Assembly: GCA_041477815.1 (NCBI GenBank)
Contig: JBGOUV010000097.1
Location: 1-18,017, forward strand
Length of the DNA: 18,017 bases
Direction: 5' to 3'
Source of the DNA: JBGOUV01 sp041477815
Lineage (GTDB): Bacteria > Acidobacteriota > Terriglobia > Bryobacterales > JACQDG01
Shown: positions 7,761 through 14,643 of the stretch, one piece after another
Numbering within the stretch: the first letter of the stretch is position 1
Layout: the number at the start of each line of letters is the position of its first letter
Notes under the pieces: model-generated
Database searches by the model: none
What the model was told of the DNA's origin: nothing
What the model saw: the letters and a program-made list of their open reading frames with translations, nothing else
Translations under genes and position numbers: made by a program

Positions 7761-9332
7761 GTGACCCTGGCTCTATTGGCGCTGGCCCTGGCGGTTCCAA
7801 ACAAGGTCGTGGTGCTCACCTTCGACGACGCGGTGAAGTCCCACCGCACCGTGGTCGCGCCGCTGCTAAAGGAGCTCGGCTTCGGGGCCACGTTTTTCGT
7901 GACCCACCACTGGATGGACGACCGCGACGATTTCCTGACCTGGGAGGAGATCGGCGAGATCCACCGCCTGGGCTTCGAGATCGGGAACCACAGTTGGACC
8001 CACGCCAACTTCGGCTCGCCGCGCAGCGCCGACCGGATGGCCGCGGAGCTCGCCCTGGTGGAGAATGAGCTGCGCCGGGCCGGAGTGCCCCGTCCCGTGA
8101 GTTTCGCCTACAGCGGCAACGGGTTCGGTCCGGAGGCAGTGCGCGAGCTGGAGTCGCTGGGCTACCGCCTCGCCCGGCGCGGGATGCAACCGGAGATGCC
8201 CTACGGCAAGATCCAGGTGGGACCGCCCTTCGACCCGCGTCGTCATCACCGGCTGCTGATTCCCACCACCGGGGACGCCTACCCCGACTGGACCCTCGAG
8301 CACTTCAAGAAGGTAGTCGCCGAGGCGCGCAACGGCAAGATCGTGGTGCTCCAGTTTCACGGCGTGCCCGACCGCAAGCATCCCTGGGTCCACACCCGGC
8401 CGGAGCTCTTCCGCCAGTGTATGGCGTACCTGAAACAGGAGGGCTTCCGGGTAATCGCCTTACGAGACGTAGAGCCCTACCTGCCGGCGCAGCCGCCCGA
8501 GGACCCCACACTGCGCCTCCGCCATCCGCTGCCAAAGGATGAAAAGCTGACCCTCCCCGCCGAGGTAGAGGCGACGCAAGCCGATCTGCCGTACTGGACC
8601 TCCAACATGGCCGAGCACGGCTACTCGCCCGAGGAGATGGCGCACGTGGCGGGAAAGGAAGTCCCCCGCGTGACCGCGCGCGCCGCGGGCCTCCGGGTCC
8701 GGCCCTACCCCGGAGGCCGCCATCCGCGCGCGGGCTTCCTCGAGGGCGCCATCGCGCCCCAGCGCGGAACCAAGGCCACCGTGTTCCTGCCGTGGGATCC
8801 GGCGAGTTACGTGGTGATCGATGTTCCCGAGGCGATCTTCAGCAACCTGGGTCTCTTATATCTGGCTCATACTCACATCCCCACCATCTGGAACGCCCAG
8901 AACGTCTGGATCGAGAACGTGGACTGGACCCGGGAATCAACCGGCAGCCTGCGGTCGCGCTGGGAGCTGCCGAATGGCGTAAGTTTCGGGGCGTCGGTGG
9001 CGGTGGAGGCCGGCGAGGTACGGCTGGACCTGTGGCTGCGCAACGGCTCGCCGCAAGCGCTCACTAGCCTGCGGACCCAGGTCTGCGTCATGTTCCAAGG
9101 CGCGCCGGAGTTCAACCGGCAGACGGCGGAAAACAAGGTGCTGGGCAAATCGGTGGCGGAAGTCCGCTCGGAGCGGCGCTCCATCCGGACGGAGTGGGAA
9201 CGCTGCGCCCGCACCTGGGGGAATCCGCAGGTTCCCTGCCTGCATTCTGACCCGGTGTTGCCGGACTGTCCGGCGGGGGAAACGGTGCGGGTGAAGGGGC
9301 GGTTGTGGTTCGAGGATCGAGCTACGCACTGA
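7761..9332 (+). CDS. Secreted NodB-type polysaccharide deacetylase with extra C-terminal domain
   Basis: A 523-residue protein. After a short hydrophobic leader (residues 2-12) the NodB homology domain starts at once: TFDDA (20-24, metal-binding Asp22/Asp23), GFGATFF (40-46), and the metal motif HSWTH (77-81). LQFHG near residue 200 matches the last NodB motif. The third motif is unusual: FAYSGNG stands where RxPYG is expected, so the conserved Arg is missing. This family removes N- or O-acetyl groups from polysaccharides outside the cytoplasm. Residues about 255-523 form a separate, probably beta-rich domain that I cannot name. GTG 7761 is chosen because AGGGGAG (7752-7758) precedes it and it leaves a short leader; the frame stays open upstream to 7641, inside the divergent gene, which is not needed. 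It sits beside the GT4 gene and overlaps the next gene by 11 bp. Confidence 0.82.
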   Translation: MTLALLALALAVPNKVVVLTFDDAVKSHRTVVAPLLKELGFGATFFVTHHWMDDRDDFLTWEEIGEIHRLGFEIGNHSWTHANFGSPRSADRMAAELALVENELRRAGVPRPVSFAYSGNGFGPEAVRELESLGYRLARRGMQPEMPYGKIQVGPPFDPRRHHRLLIPTTGDAYPDWTLEHFKKVVAEARNGKIVVLQFHGVPDRKHPWVHTRPELFRQCMAYLKQEGFRVIALRDVEPYLPAQPPEDPTLRLRHPLPKDEKLTLPAEVEATQADLPYWTSNMAEHGYSPEEMAHVAGKEVPRVTARAAGLRVRPYPGGRHPRAGFLEGAIAPQRGTKATVFLPWDPASYVVIDVPEAIFSNLGLLYLAHTHIPTIWNAQNVWIENVDWTRESTGSLRSRWELPNGVSFGASVAVEAGEVRLDLWLRNGSPQALTSLRTQVCVMFQGAPEFNRQTAENKVLGKSVAEVRSERRSIRTEWERCARTWGNPQVPCLHSDPVLPDCPAGETVRVKGRLWFEDRATH

Positions 9333-9699
9333 GCTTGGCCTTGATCGCGGCTACATCGGTCTTAAGAGTTGATACATCACCCTTGAGCACGCCAAAGTCG
9401 TCTTCCAGCTTCGACAGCCGGCGGTTGCTGATCTGCTCGCAGCGGCTGAGATTGTCGACGATTTCCACGACTCGATCGATCTTCCAGTTCAGCGTCTGGA
9501 ATCTGTCTTCCACACTTGAAGCAAAGCGGCTAGACTAGGAGCCTGTCCAAGTAATCGGGAATCGGCTCTTTCGGCCACAACATATTGTGGTCCACTTGTT
9601 TCAGTTCCACAATATGTGACCGGCGAAATGATTCCTCGGACAGACTCCTAGTTCGGCGCTCTGGCTCTCGATCAGCGTGACGAAGTTGCCGTTCTCCAT
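9322..9699 (-). pseudogene. Small coiled-coil protein gene split by a MITE-like insertion
   Basis: The 5' part is ATG 9699 to codon 16 (MENGNFVTLIESQSAE, 9652-9699). A 117-bp palindromic element follows and brings a TGA 19 codons in. The 3' part (9322-9534) encodes SSRFASSVEDRFQTLNWKID and continues to a TAG stop, with a leucine/isoleucine heptad pattern typical of a coiled coil (LKGDVSTLKTDVAAIKAKL). Deleting exactly 9535-9651 joins both parts in one frame of 86 codons, which supports a single ancestral gene. I do not recognise the family. A GTG at 9513 could still produce a 63-residue remnant carrying the coiled coil. The gene follows the TIGR03437 gene by 21 bp on the same strand and overlaps the deacetylase gene by 11 bp at its 3' end. 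Confidence 0.6.
9535..9651. mobile_element. 117-bp snap-back MITE-like element
   Basis: The ends are inverted repeats: CTAGGAGCCTGTCC (9535-9548) against GGACAGACTCCTAG (9638-9651), 13 of 14 paired. Inside, the arms continue to match with gaps: CCAAGTAATC against GATTCCTCGG, and the central CATATTGTGG against CCACAATATG. Transcribed RNA could fold into one long imperfect hairpin. The outer CTAG at each end may be a 4-bp target duplication rather than part of the repeat; being itself a palindrome, it cannot be decided from one copy. No coding capacity is present, so it would need a transposase from a related insertion sequence elsewhere in the genome. It is visibly less GC-rich than the flanks and might also act as a two-way terminator. 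Confidence 0.72.
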
Positions 9700-9720
9700 G
9701 GCTTCAGCATAAGGCGAATC

Positions 9721-11283
9721 TTACCGTATCGCCAAAGTCACTCCGGACTGTGACGAAGCACTGCCGACGGTGACGACCACCGCGACGGCGGAGCCCGAAG
9801 TCACACCGCCGGGGACCCGCGCGTTGATCTGCAGAACGCCGGCGACCAAGCCCGGCGCGCCGCCGGCATACAGCACGGCGGCCGCCTGTCCCCCGATGGT
9901 GACGGACACCGGCAGGCGAGGTGCGGGCAGGGGATCGGCGGCGAGTTTGCCGTCGACGCCCGGCGGGGTGGTTTCCCCCTCCCCGGTGGCGAACAGAATG
10001 ACCACGGAGTCGCGGGCGGCCGGTTTCGAGGGGTTGTTCACGGCGCCATCCTGGTTGAGCGCCGCCACTGGGCCGCGGCCCGAGGAGTCCAGGGTGAACA
10101 AACCGGGAGCCGACGCGGCCACGCGCAGCGACAACGCCGCCGAAGAGACGCCGCGGTACTCCACCTGGAGCTGGGTCGTCGTCTTGCCGGTCACCGCATA
10201 GGGAACCAGGAAGCTGGACTGCCTGTCCGATACATAGAGCAGCGGAGCGGCCACGCCATCGAGCAGCACCCGGGTGTCGCTCAGCGAGGTGTCGACCAGG
10301 CCCGCGGAGTTGAGGCGCAGGGAGGTCAAGGCGGAGGGTCCGAGGCCGGAGCCGAACACGGTCGCAATCTCTCCCGGCGCCAGGGCTCCGGCTTCAAAAC
10401 TGGCCCCCTGGACCACGCCACTGGAGGAAATCTGCGGACCGGGCGCGCCGCCCTCCACGTTGGCGGTAAGGCTCACGGCGCCCGGACTCGTAGAGTAGTT
10501 CCCCACTGCGACATACCAGGCGCCCGCCGGGAGGGGTGCAATCTCGAAGCGGGACTGGGTCGGGTTGGGGGTGAACACGTAGTCGTAGACGGCGTGTCCC
10601 TCCTGAACCGCCACCGGCGAGCCGCGGCGCAAGTAGAGGTTGGCGTCGAGGGTGGTGTTGGCGGTCAGAGCCAGCTTGGTCGTTCCTGCCGCAGCGTCTA
10701 CGGTGTATTGAGTGGCGCTGAGGACGCCGGCCAGGCCGGTGGCGGCGTCCAGCGACACCTGCACCGTGGAGCCGGAGGCCAGCGGCGCCAGCCGGACGGA
10801 CGCCGGTGCGGAGATCGTAGCCGAGCTGTGGTGGTACTCGAAAACATAGGACCGCTGGGCCGGGCCGGAGGGGTCCACATAAACGGTGGCAAAGCGCTCG
10901 CGGTCGCCGAAGTAGTACATCCAGGAGATGTCGTATTGAAGGCCCTTCTTGAGGACGGTATAGAAGAAGTTGCCAGGGTCGTTGACATAGGGCGCGCGAT
11001 CGACGGGATCGGCCACCTGGTCGCGGGCCAGAATGCGCAGGTCGGGCAAGCGCTTGCGCGGAAACGGGTTCCCTTCCGGGAAGACAATCAGACCGGAGGC
11101 CTCGACATAGTCCGGGGGCACGGTGGGCGTCGAACTGGCCGGGGTGCGGCGCATGTCGGCGAACCAGCGATCGCTGCCGACATAGCCACCGTAAACGCCG
11201 TTGGTAGAGGATTGGGCGGCCGCGGGCAAGACGGACAACGCGACGGTCGCAACCACAAGGAGCAGATAACGCCGGCTGGTCAT
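9721..11283 (-). CDS. Secreted protein with Solibacter-type C-terminal domain (TIGR03437)
   Basis: A 520-residue exported protein. A signal peptide (basic MTSRRY, hydrophobic core 7-20, cut after AAA at about 23) leads a unique region to about residue 145. A beta-rich part (about 150-280) follows, ending GAWYVAVGNYSTSPGAVSLT, which resembles a pre-peptidase C-terminal (PPC) domain. Residues 283-520 match TIGR03437, a domain known from Solibacter-type Acidobacteria: VVQGASFEAG, LAPGEIATVFGSGLG, GVAAPLLYVS, LVPYAV, GRGPVAALNQDG, ILFATGEGETTPPG and VLQINARVP are its successive hallmarks. Function is unknown; such proteins are thought to be cell-surface or secreted. ATG 11283 is preferred over the longer frame starting at 11340 because it begins the signal peptide directly. 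A 104-bp gap separates it from the divergent aminotransferase gene. Confidence 0.85.
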   Translation of the reverse strand: MTSRRYLLLVVATVALSVLPAAAQSSTNGVYGGYVGSDRWFADMRRTPASSTPTVPPDYVEASGLIVFPEGNPFPRKRLPDLRILARDQVADPVDRAPYVNDPGNFFYTVLKKGLQYDISWMYYFGDRERFATVYVDPSGPAQRSYVFEYHHSSATISAPASVRLAPLASGSTVQVSLDAATGLAGVLSATQYTVDAAAGTTKLALTANTTLDANLYLRRGSPVAVQEGHAVYDYVFTPNPTQSRFEIAPLPAGAWYVAVGNYSTSPGAVSLTANVEGGAPGPQISSSGVVQGASFEAGALAPGEIATVFGSGLGPSALTSLRLNSAGLVDTSLSDTRVLLDGVAAPLLYVSDRQSSFLVPYAVTGKTTTQLQVEYRGVSSAALSLRVAASAPGLFTLDSSGRGPVAALNQDGAVNNPSKPAARDSVVILFATGEGETTPPGVDGKLAADPLPAPRLPVSVTIGGQAAAVLYAGGAPGLVAGVLQINARVPGGVTSGSAVAVVVTVGSASSQSGVTLAIR

Positions 11284-11322
11284 GTCTGACTCATCGACCC
11301 GCGTGGCGCAGGCTTTAGATAC

Positions 11323-11351
11323 TTCCTGATCGCCAGGCAAAGCGGTACAAT
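11323..11351 (+). promoter_or_regulatory. Candidate promoter of the aminotransferase-dehydrogenase pair
   Basis: TACAAT (11346-11351) is one base from the -10 consensus and lies 17 bp after TTCCTG (11323-11328), a poor -35. A transcript would start near 11358 and have a leader of about 30 bases containing the purine-rich GAGACGAGA before the ATG at 11388. Confidence 0.35.
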
Positions 11352-11387
11352 CAAGAATTCACAATCCACCTCTGAGACGAGACTGCC

Positions 11388-12785
11388 ATGCCCGACTTCG
11401 ACCTGAAACCACGCCTCGTGCCGCCGGTGGAAACCCGCCACCGCCGCATCGTTACGCCCATCCCGGTTCCCGAGTCGGTTCCCATCCTGGAGCGCCTCTA
11501 CGCCACCGAGCCGGTGGCCATGCAGGGCCAGCCACCGGTGGTATGGGACCGCGCCGAAGGTATGTATGTTCACGATCGCTGGGGCAACCGCTGGCTCGAC
11601 TGGTCGAGCGGCGTCCTGGTCGCCAACGCCGGTCACGGCCGTCCCGAGATCGTGGAGGCCATCCGCGCCCAGGCCGAGCACGGGCTGCTCACCAACTACT
11701 GCTTCCCCAGCGAGATTCGCGCGCGCCTGGTGGAGAAGCTGGCCTCTTTGCTCCCGGAGCCGCTGAAGAAGGTCTTCCTGCTGACTACGGGCGCCGAAAC
11801 GGTCGAGTGCGCGGTCAAGCTGTGCCGCACCCACGGCCTCCAGACCGGCGGGCGGAACAAGATCACCATCGTGTCCTTCCACAACGCCTTTCACGGCCGC
11901 ACCCTGGGCTCGCAGCAGACGGGCGGCATTCCGGGATTGAAAACCTGGATCGTGAACCTGGACCCGGACTTCGTGCAGTTGCCCTACCCCGACGGATACC
12001 GCTGCCGCGATACCTCGTTTGCCAACTTCGAGCGGTCGCTCGACGAGCAGGGCGCAGCGCCGGAGCGCGTCGCCGGGGTGATCCTCGAGACCTACCAGGG
12101 CGGTGACGCGTCGTTCGCCCCACCCGAGTACATGCAGGCCCTGCGGCGCTGGTGCCACCGCCACGGGGCGCTGCTCGTGTGCGACGAAGTCCAGGCCGGC
12201 TTCGGGCGCACCGGAACCATGTGGGGGTTCGAGCACTACGGCGTCGTGCCCGACCTGGCCTGCTTCGGCAAAGGCATCACCTCTTCCCTGCCCCTCTCCG
12301 CGGTGGCCGGCCGCCCCGACGTGATGGACCTCCACCCCAAGGGCAGCATGACCTCCACCCACACCGGCAATCCGATCTGTTGTGCGGCGGCGCTGGCCAA
12401 TCTCGAAGTCCTCGTGAAGGAGCGCCTGTGGGAAAACGCGGCGCGGGTTGGCGGCGCCCTGCACGCGGCGCTCCAGGCCCTCCGCCCCGAGTTCCCGCAG
12501 ATCGCGGCAGTGTTGGGCAAGGGACTGGTGGCGGGCCTGCCGCTGGTCGATCCTCAAACCGGCCAGCCCGACTCGCCCCTGGCCTATGAGACGGTGCGAC
12601 GGTGCTACGAGAGGGGACTCCTGATGTTCAACCCGGTGGGCCTGGGCGGGGCCACGGTGAAGATTGCCCCACCCCTCATCACTACCGAGGAGGCGATTCT
12701 GGAGGGCGTGGCGGTCCTGCGCGAAGCCCTGGCAGAGGGCGTTGCCGGGCGGCAGAAGACCCTGCAAGAGGTGGGCGCCCGATGA
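11388..12785 (+). CDS. Class III PLP-dependent aminotransferase
   Basis: A 465-residue fold-type I aminotransferase of the acetylornithine/4-aminobutyrate group. Visible landmarks are LDWSSGVLVANAGH near the N-terminus, the phosphate-binding TTGAETVE (123-130), NAFHGRT (156-162), the cofactor-binding DEVQAGFGRTG (246-256), the Schiff-base lysine in CFGKGITSSLP (Lys275), and STHTGNP (303-309). It would transfer an amino group between an omega-amino or amino-sugar-like donor and a 2-oxo acid in the cytoplasm; the sequence alone does not give the substrate. Its TGA stop overlaps the ATG of the next gene (ATGA at 12782-12785), so the two proteins are almost certainly made together. A purine-rich GAGACGAGA precedes the ATG. 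Confidence 0.9.
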   Translation: MPDFDLKPRLVPPVETRHRRIVTPIPVPESVPILERLYATEPVAMQGQPPVVWDRAEGMYVHDRWGNRWLDWSSGVLVANAGHGRPEIVEAIRAQAEHGLLTNYCFPSEIRARLVEKLASLLPEPLKKVFLLTTGAETVECAVKLCRTHGLQTGGRNKITIVSFHNAFHGRTLGSQQTGGIPGLKTWIVNLDPDFVQLPYPDGYRCRDTSFANFERSLDEQGAAPERVAGVILETYQGGDASFAPPEYMQALRRWCHRHGALLVCDEVQAGFGRTGTMWGFEHYGVVPDLACFGKGITSSLPLSAVAGRPDVMDLHPKGSMTSTHTGNPICCAAALANLEVLVKERLWENAARVGGALHAALQALRPEFPQIAAVLGKGLVAGLPLVDPQTGQPDSPLAYETVRRCYERGLLMFNPVGLGGATVKIAPPLITTEEAILEGVAVLREALAEGVAGRQKTLQEVGAR

Positions 12786-13993
12786 GCCTGCCCCAGGTGA
12801 CCATGATCGGGGGCGGCATGATCGCCCACGATCAGTTGCTGCCGACGTTGTACCAGTTGCAGCGCCTGGGGGTGATCGGTGAGCTCTGGATCTCCTCCCA
12901 GCACGGCCGGTCCTTGCACGCTCTGGCCACCGCCGAGACGCTGGTGCGGGCCTTCCCCGGCCAGTCCTTCCGGGCCTTCCCGGACCTCAGCGGCGACCGC
13001 GACGCCTCCCATCCGGATCTCTACCGCGAAGTAATCGCCCGGATGCAGCCGGGCAATATCGTCGTAGTAGCGGTGCCCGACCAGCTCCACTACGACGTGG
13101 TAATGACAGCGCTGCGGCGCGATCAGCACGTTTGCGTGGTGAAGCCGCTGGTCCTCACCGCGCGGCAGTCCGAGGAGATCGAGCGGGAGGCCTACGGGCG
13201 CGGTCTGATCGTGGGTATCGAGTATCACAAGCGCTTCGATGACCGCTCGCTCCTGGCCCGCCGCCGCTACCGGGCCGGCCTGTTCGGCGACTTCAAGCTG
13301 GGCACGGCCTGCCTGCTCGAAAAGTGGTACTACCGGCATTCCAATTTCCAGAACTGGTGCACCTGGGACCACTCCGACGCCTTCACCTACATCGGCTGTC
13401 ACTACGTGGACCTGGTAGCTTTCATCACCGGCCTGGAGCCGGCGGCAGTAAGCGTCTACGGCATCAAGGACAAGTATCCCAACGGCAACGAAGGATTCCT
13501 CTGGACCGACGCGCGCGTCCTCTGGTCGAACGGCGCCTGCCTGAACGTCCAGAACGCCCTGGGCTTCCCGGACGAAGCCCCCGGCACCAACACCCAGGGC
13601 CTGATTATGTATTGCGCCGGTGGCGACAACGGCGCGCTCCTCTCCCACTCCGACCAGTACCGCGGCCTGAAGTACTCCTACACCCAGCGCCCCGACGGCC
13701 CGGGTACAACCATCTACGCCGAGCCCAGCCCAGACTACTTCCAGTACGTAGACCTGGGCGGCCCGGGCCTCGTGCCGGTCGGCTACGGCTACCGCTCGGT
13801 GGACTTCATCGTCCGGGCCTGCCTGCGCGCGGCGTCGGAGCCCGACTTGGTCCGCCGCCGGCAGACCCTGAAGGAGTACGACACCGCGGGCGTCATGGCC
13901 ACCCCTGCCAACAGCCGCTTCAATGAGCGCGTGGTCGAGGCAGCCCGGGAGTCGATTTTGAATGGGGGCCGCGAGGTGCGACTGCGGGGGTAG
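12782..13993 (+). CDS. Cytoplasmic Gfo/Idh/MocA-family dehydrogenase, coupled to the aminotransferase
   Basis: A 403-residue protein without signal peptide. A Rossmann fold opens it (MIGGGMIAHDQLL, 8-20), followed by VVAVPDQLH (95-103) and the family lysine in CVVKPLVLT (Lys121). The usual Glu before Lys-Pro is Val here. GIEYHKRFD (145-153) and GCHYVDL (205-211) supply probable substrate-site residues, including Lys150, His207 and Asp210. The enzyme should oxidise or reduce a sugar-like or cyclitol-like hydroxyl with NAD(P). The frame is open 60 codons further upstream, but that stretch lies inside the aminotransferase gene and is not family-like; ATG 12782 in the ATGA overlap is the sensible start. 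It is clearly distinct from the Tat-exported member at 4154-5479. The antitoxin gene follows 17 bp downstream. Confidence 0.87.
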   Translation: MSLPQVTMIGGGMIAHDQLLPTLYQLQRLGVIGELWISSQHGRSLHALATAETLVRAFPGQSFRAFPDLSGDRDASHPDLYREVIARMQPGNIVVVAVPDQLHYDVVMTALRRDQHVCVVKPLVLTARQSEEIEREAYGRGLIVGIEYHKRFDDRSLLARRRYRAGLFGDFKLGTACLLEKWYYRHSNFQNWCTWDHSDAFTYIGCHYVDLVAFITGLEPAAVSVYGIKDKYPNGNEGFLWTDARVLWSNGACLNVQNALGFPDEAPGTNTQGLIMYCAGGDNGALLSHSDQYRGLKYSYTQRPDGPGTTIYAEPSPDYFQYVDLGGPGLVPVGYGYRSVDFIVRACLRAASEPDLVRRRQTLKEYDTAGVMATPANSRFNERVVEAARESILNGGREVRLRG

Positions 13994-14010
13994 GTGCTAG
14001 AACGGGAGCA

Positions 14011-14292
14011 ATGGTACAACGCGTATCGTTAGCCAAGGTTCGGAGCAATCTAGATCTGGTGCTCCGCAGCATCAAGGCCCGCAAGCATTACGTTCTCTTG
14101 GAAGAAAGAGTGCCGGTGGCGGCCCTAATGGACCCGGACGAATTGGAAGACTACCTGGACACCCGCGATCCCAAGATGCAGAGACAGATTGCCAAGGGAT
14201 ATGAAGAATATCTAGGAGGAAAGACGCGGCCTGCCCGGGAGTTTTGTCTTCCCTCCAGTACAGACTCGTCGAAGCGCTCCAAAAAGCGCTGA
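14011..14292 (+). CDS. Phd/YefM-like antitoxin
   Basis: A 93-residue protein whose N-terminal half (VSLAKVRSNLDLVLRSIKARKHYVLLEERVPVAALMDPDELEDYL) follows the pattern of Phd/YefM antitoxins: a short strand, a helix, then a strand pair ending in the stretch that precedes PVAALMDPDE. These bind operator DNA by the N-terminus and neutralise a RelE/ParE-type toxin with a flexible C-terminus. The C-terminus here is Ser/Lys-rich. GGGAGC precedes the ATG. The toxin frame begins immediately after the TGA stop. Base composition is visibly less GC-rich than the flanking genes, suggesting acquisition. With its toxin inactivated, this protein may now be an orphan. Confidence 0.72.
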   Translation: MVQRVSLAKVRSNLDLVLRSIKARKHYVLLEERVPVAALMDPDELEDYLDTRDPKMQRQIAKGYEEYLGGKTRPAREFCLPSSTDSSKRSKKR

Positions 14293-14586
14293 GTGATGGC
14301 TTCGTCATTTCACACGGTTGCGACCTGCAGGTTCGAACGCGACGTTGAGAAGCTTACCAAGAAAGATCCCCGGTTGCTCCTGGTCATCCAGGGCCTTCTT
14401 GTGACCTTGGCGAGTGATCCGTACAACCTGGCCCGGCGGCGCGACATTAAGAATAAGAAGTTGAGCGGCGTGAAGCTGGGACAAGGACAATGGTGAATTC
14501 GTTCCGGCAGCCATCGCCTCCGTTACGACGTCTTGGCAAACGACGTAGTCCTTTATTCCTTCAAGCACCGCCGTGAGGCGTACTGA
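14293..14586 (+). pseudogene. RelE/ParE-like toxin broken by one in-frame TGA
   Basis: The frame starts with GTG 14293 or ATG 14296 directly after the antitoxin stop and runs FERDVEKLTKKDPRLLLVIQ to GVKLGQGQW, where TGA (14494-14496) ends it. Translation in the same frame continues as IRSGSHRLRYDVLANDVVLY and FKHRREAY to TGA 14584-14586. Joined, the 97-codon product has the RelE-type end GQW-x-IRSGxxRxxYD...VVLY...HRREAY, with the stop where an Arg is expected, so one CGA-to-TGA change explains it. The truncated product lacks the C-terminal strands that carry catalytic residues in RelE-type RNases and should be inactive. Readthrough or a sequencing error are the alternatives; no selenocysteine signal was looked for beyond inspection. 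Confidence 0.75.
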
Positions 14587-14599
14587 GGAATTCTCCGGA

Positions 14600-14631
14600 C
14601 TAGCGGGAAATGCGCTAATCTATACCGCTAG
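14600..14631. repeat. Inverted repeat upstream of the kinase gene
   Basis: CTAGCGG (14600-14606) is mirrored by CCGCTAG (14625-14631) with an 18-bp spacer that contains the AT-rich CTAATCTATA. It lies 12 bp before the GTG of the kinase gene, in the 57-bp gap after the broken toxin. Position and symmetry suit an operator or a leader hairpin. Confidence 0.4.
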
Positions 14632-14643
14632 GGTGCGTCTACA

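Noticed and set aside
11280..12767. A 495-codon minus frame antisense to the aminotransferase
   Set aside because: It is a long shadow frame rich in Gly, His and Gln; the forward frame has every class III aminotransferase motif.
12602..12781. A 60-codon N-terminal extension of the second dehydrogenase
   Set aside because: It lies wholly inside the aminotransferase gene, is low-complexity, and the Rossmann motif fits the ATG at 12782.
14494..14496. TGA read as selenocysteine in the RelE-like toxin
   Set aside because: RelE-type toxins do not use selenocysteine, the expected residue is Arg, and no downstream hairpin stood out by eye.
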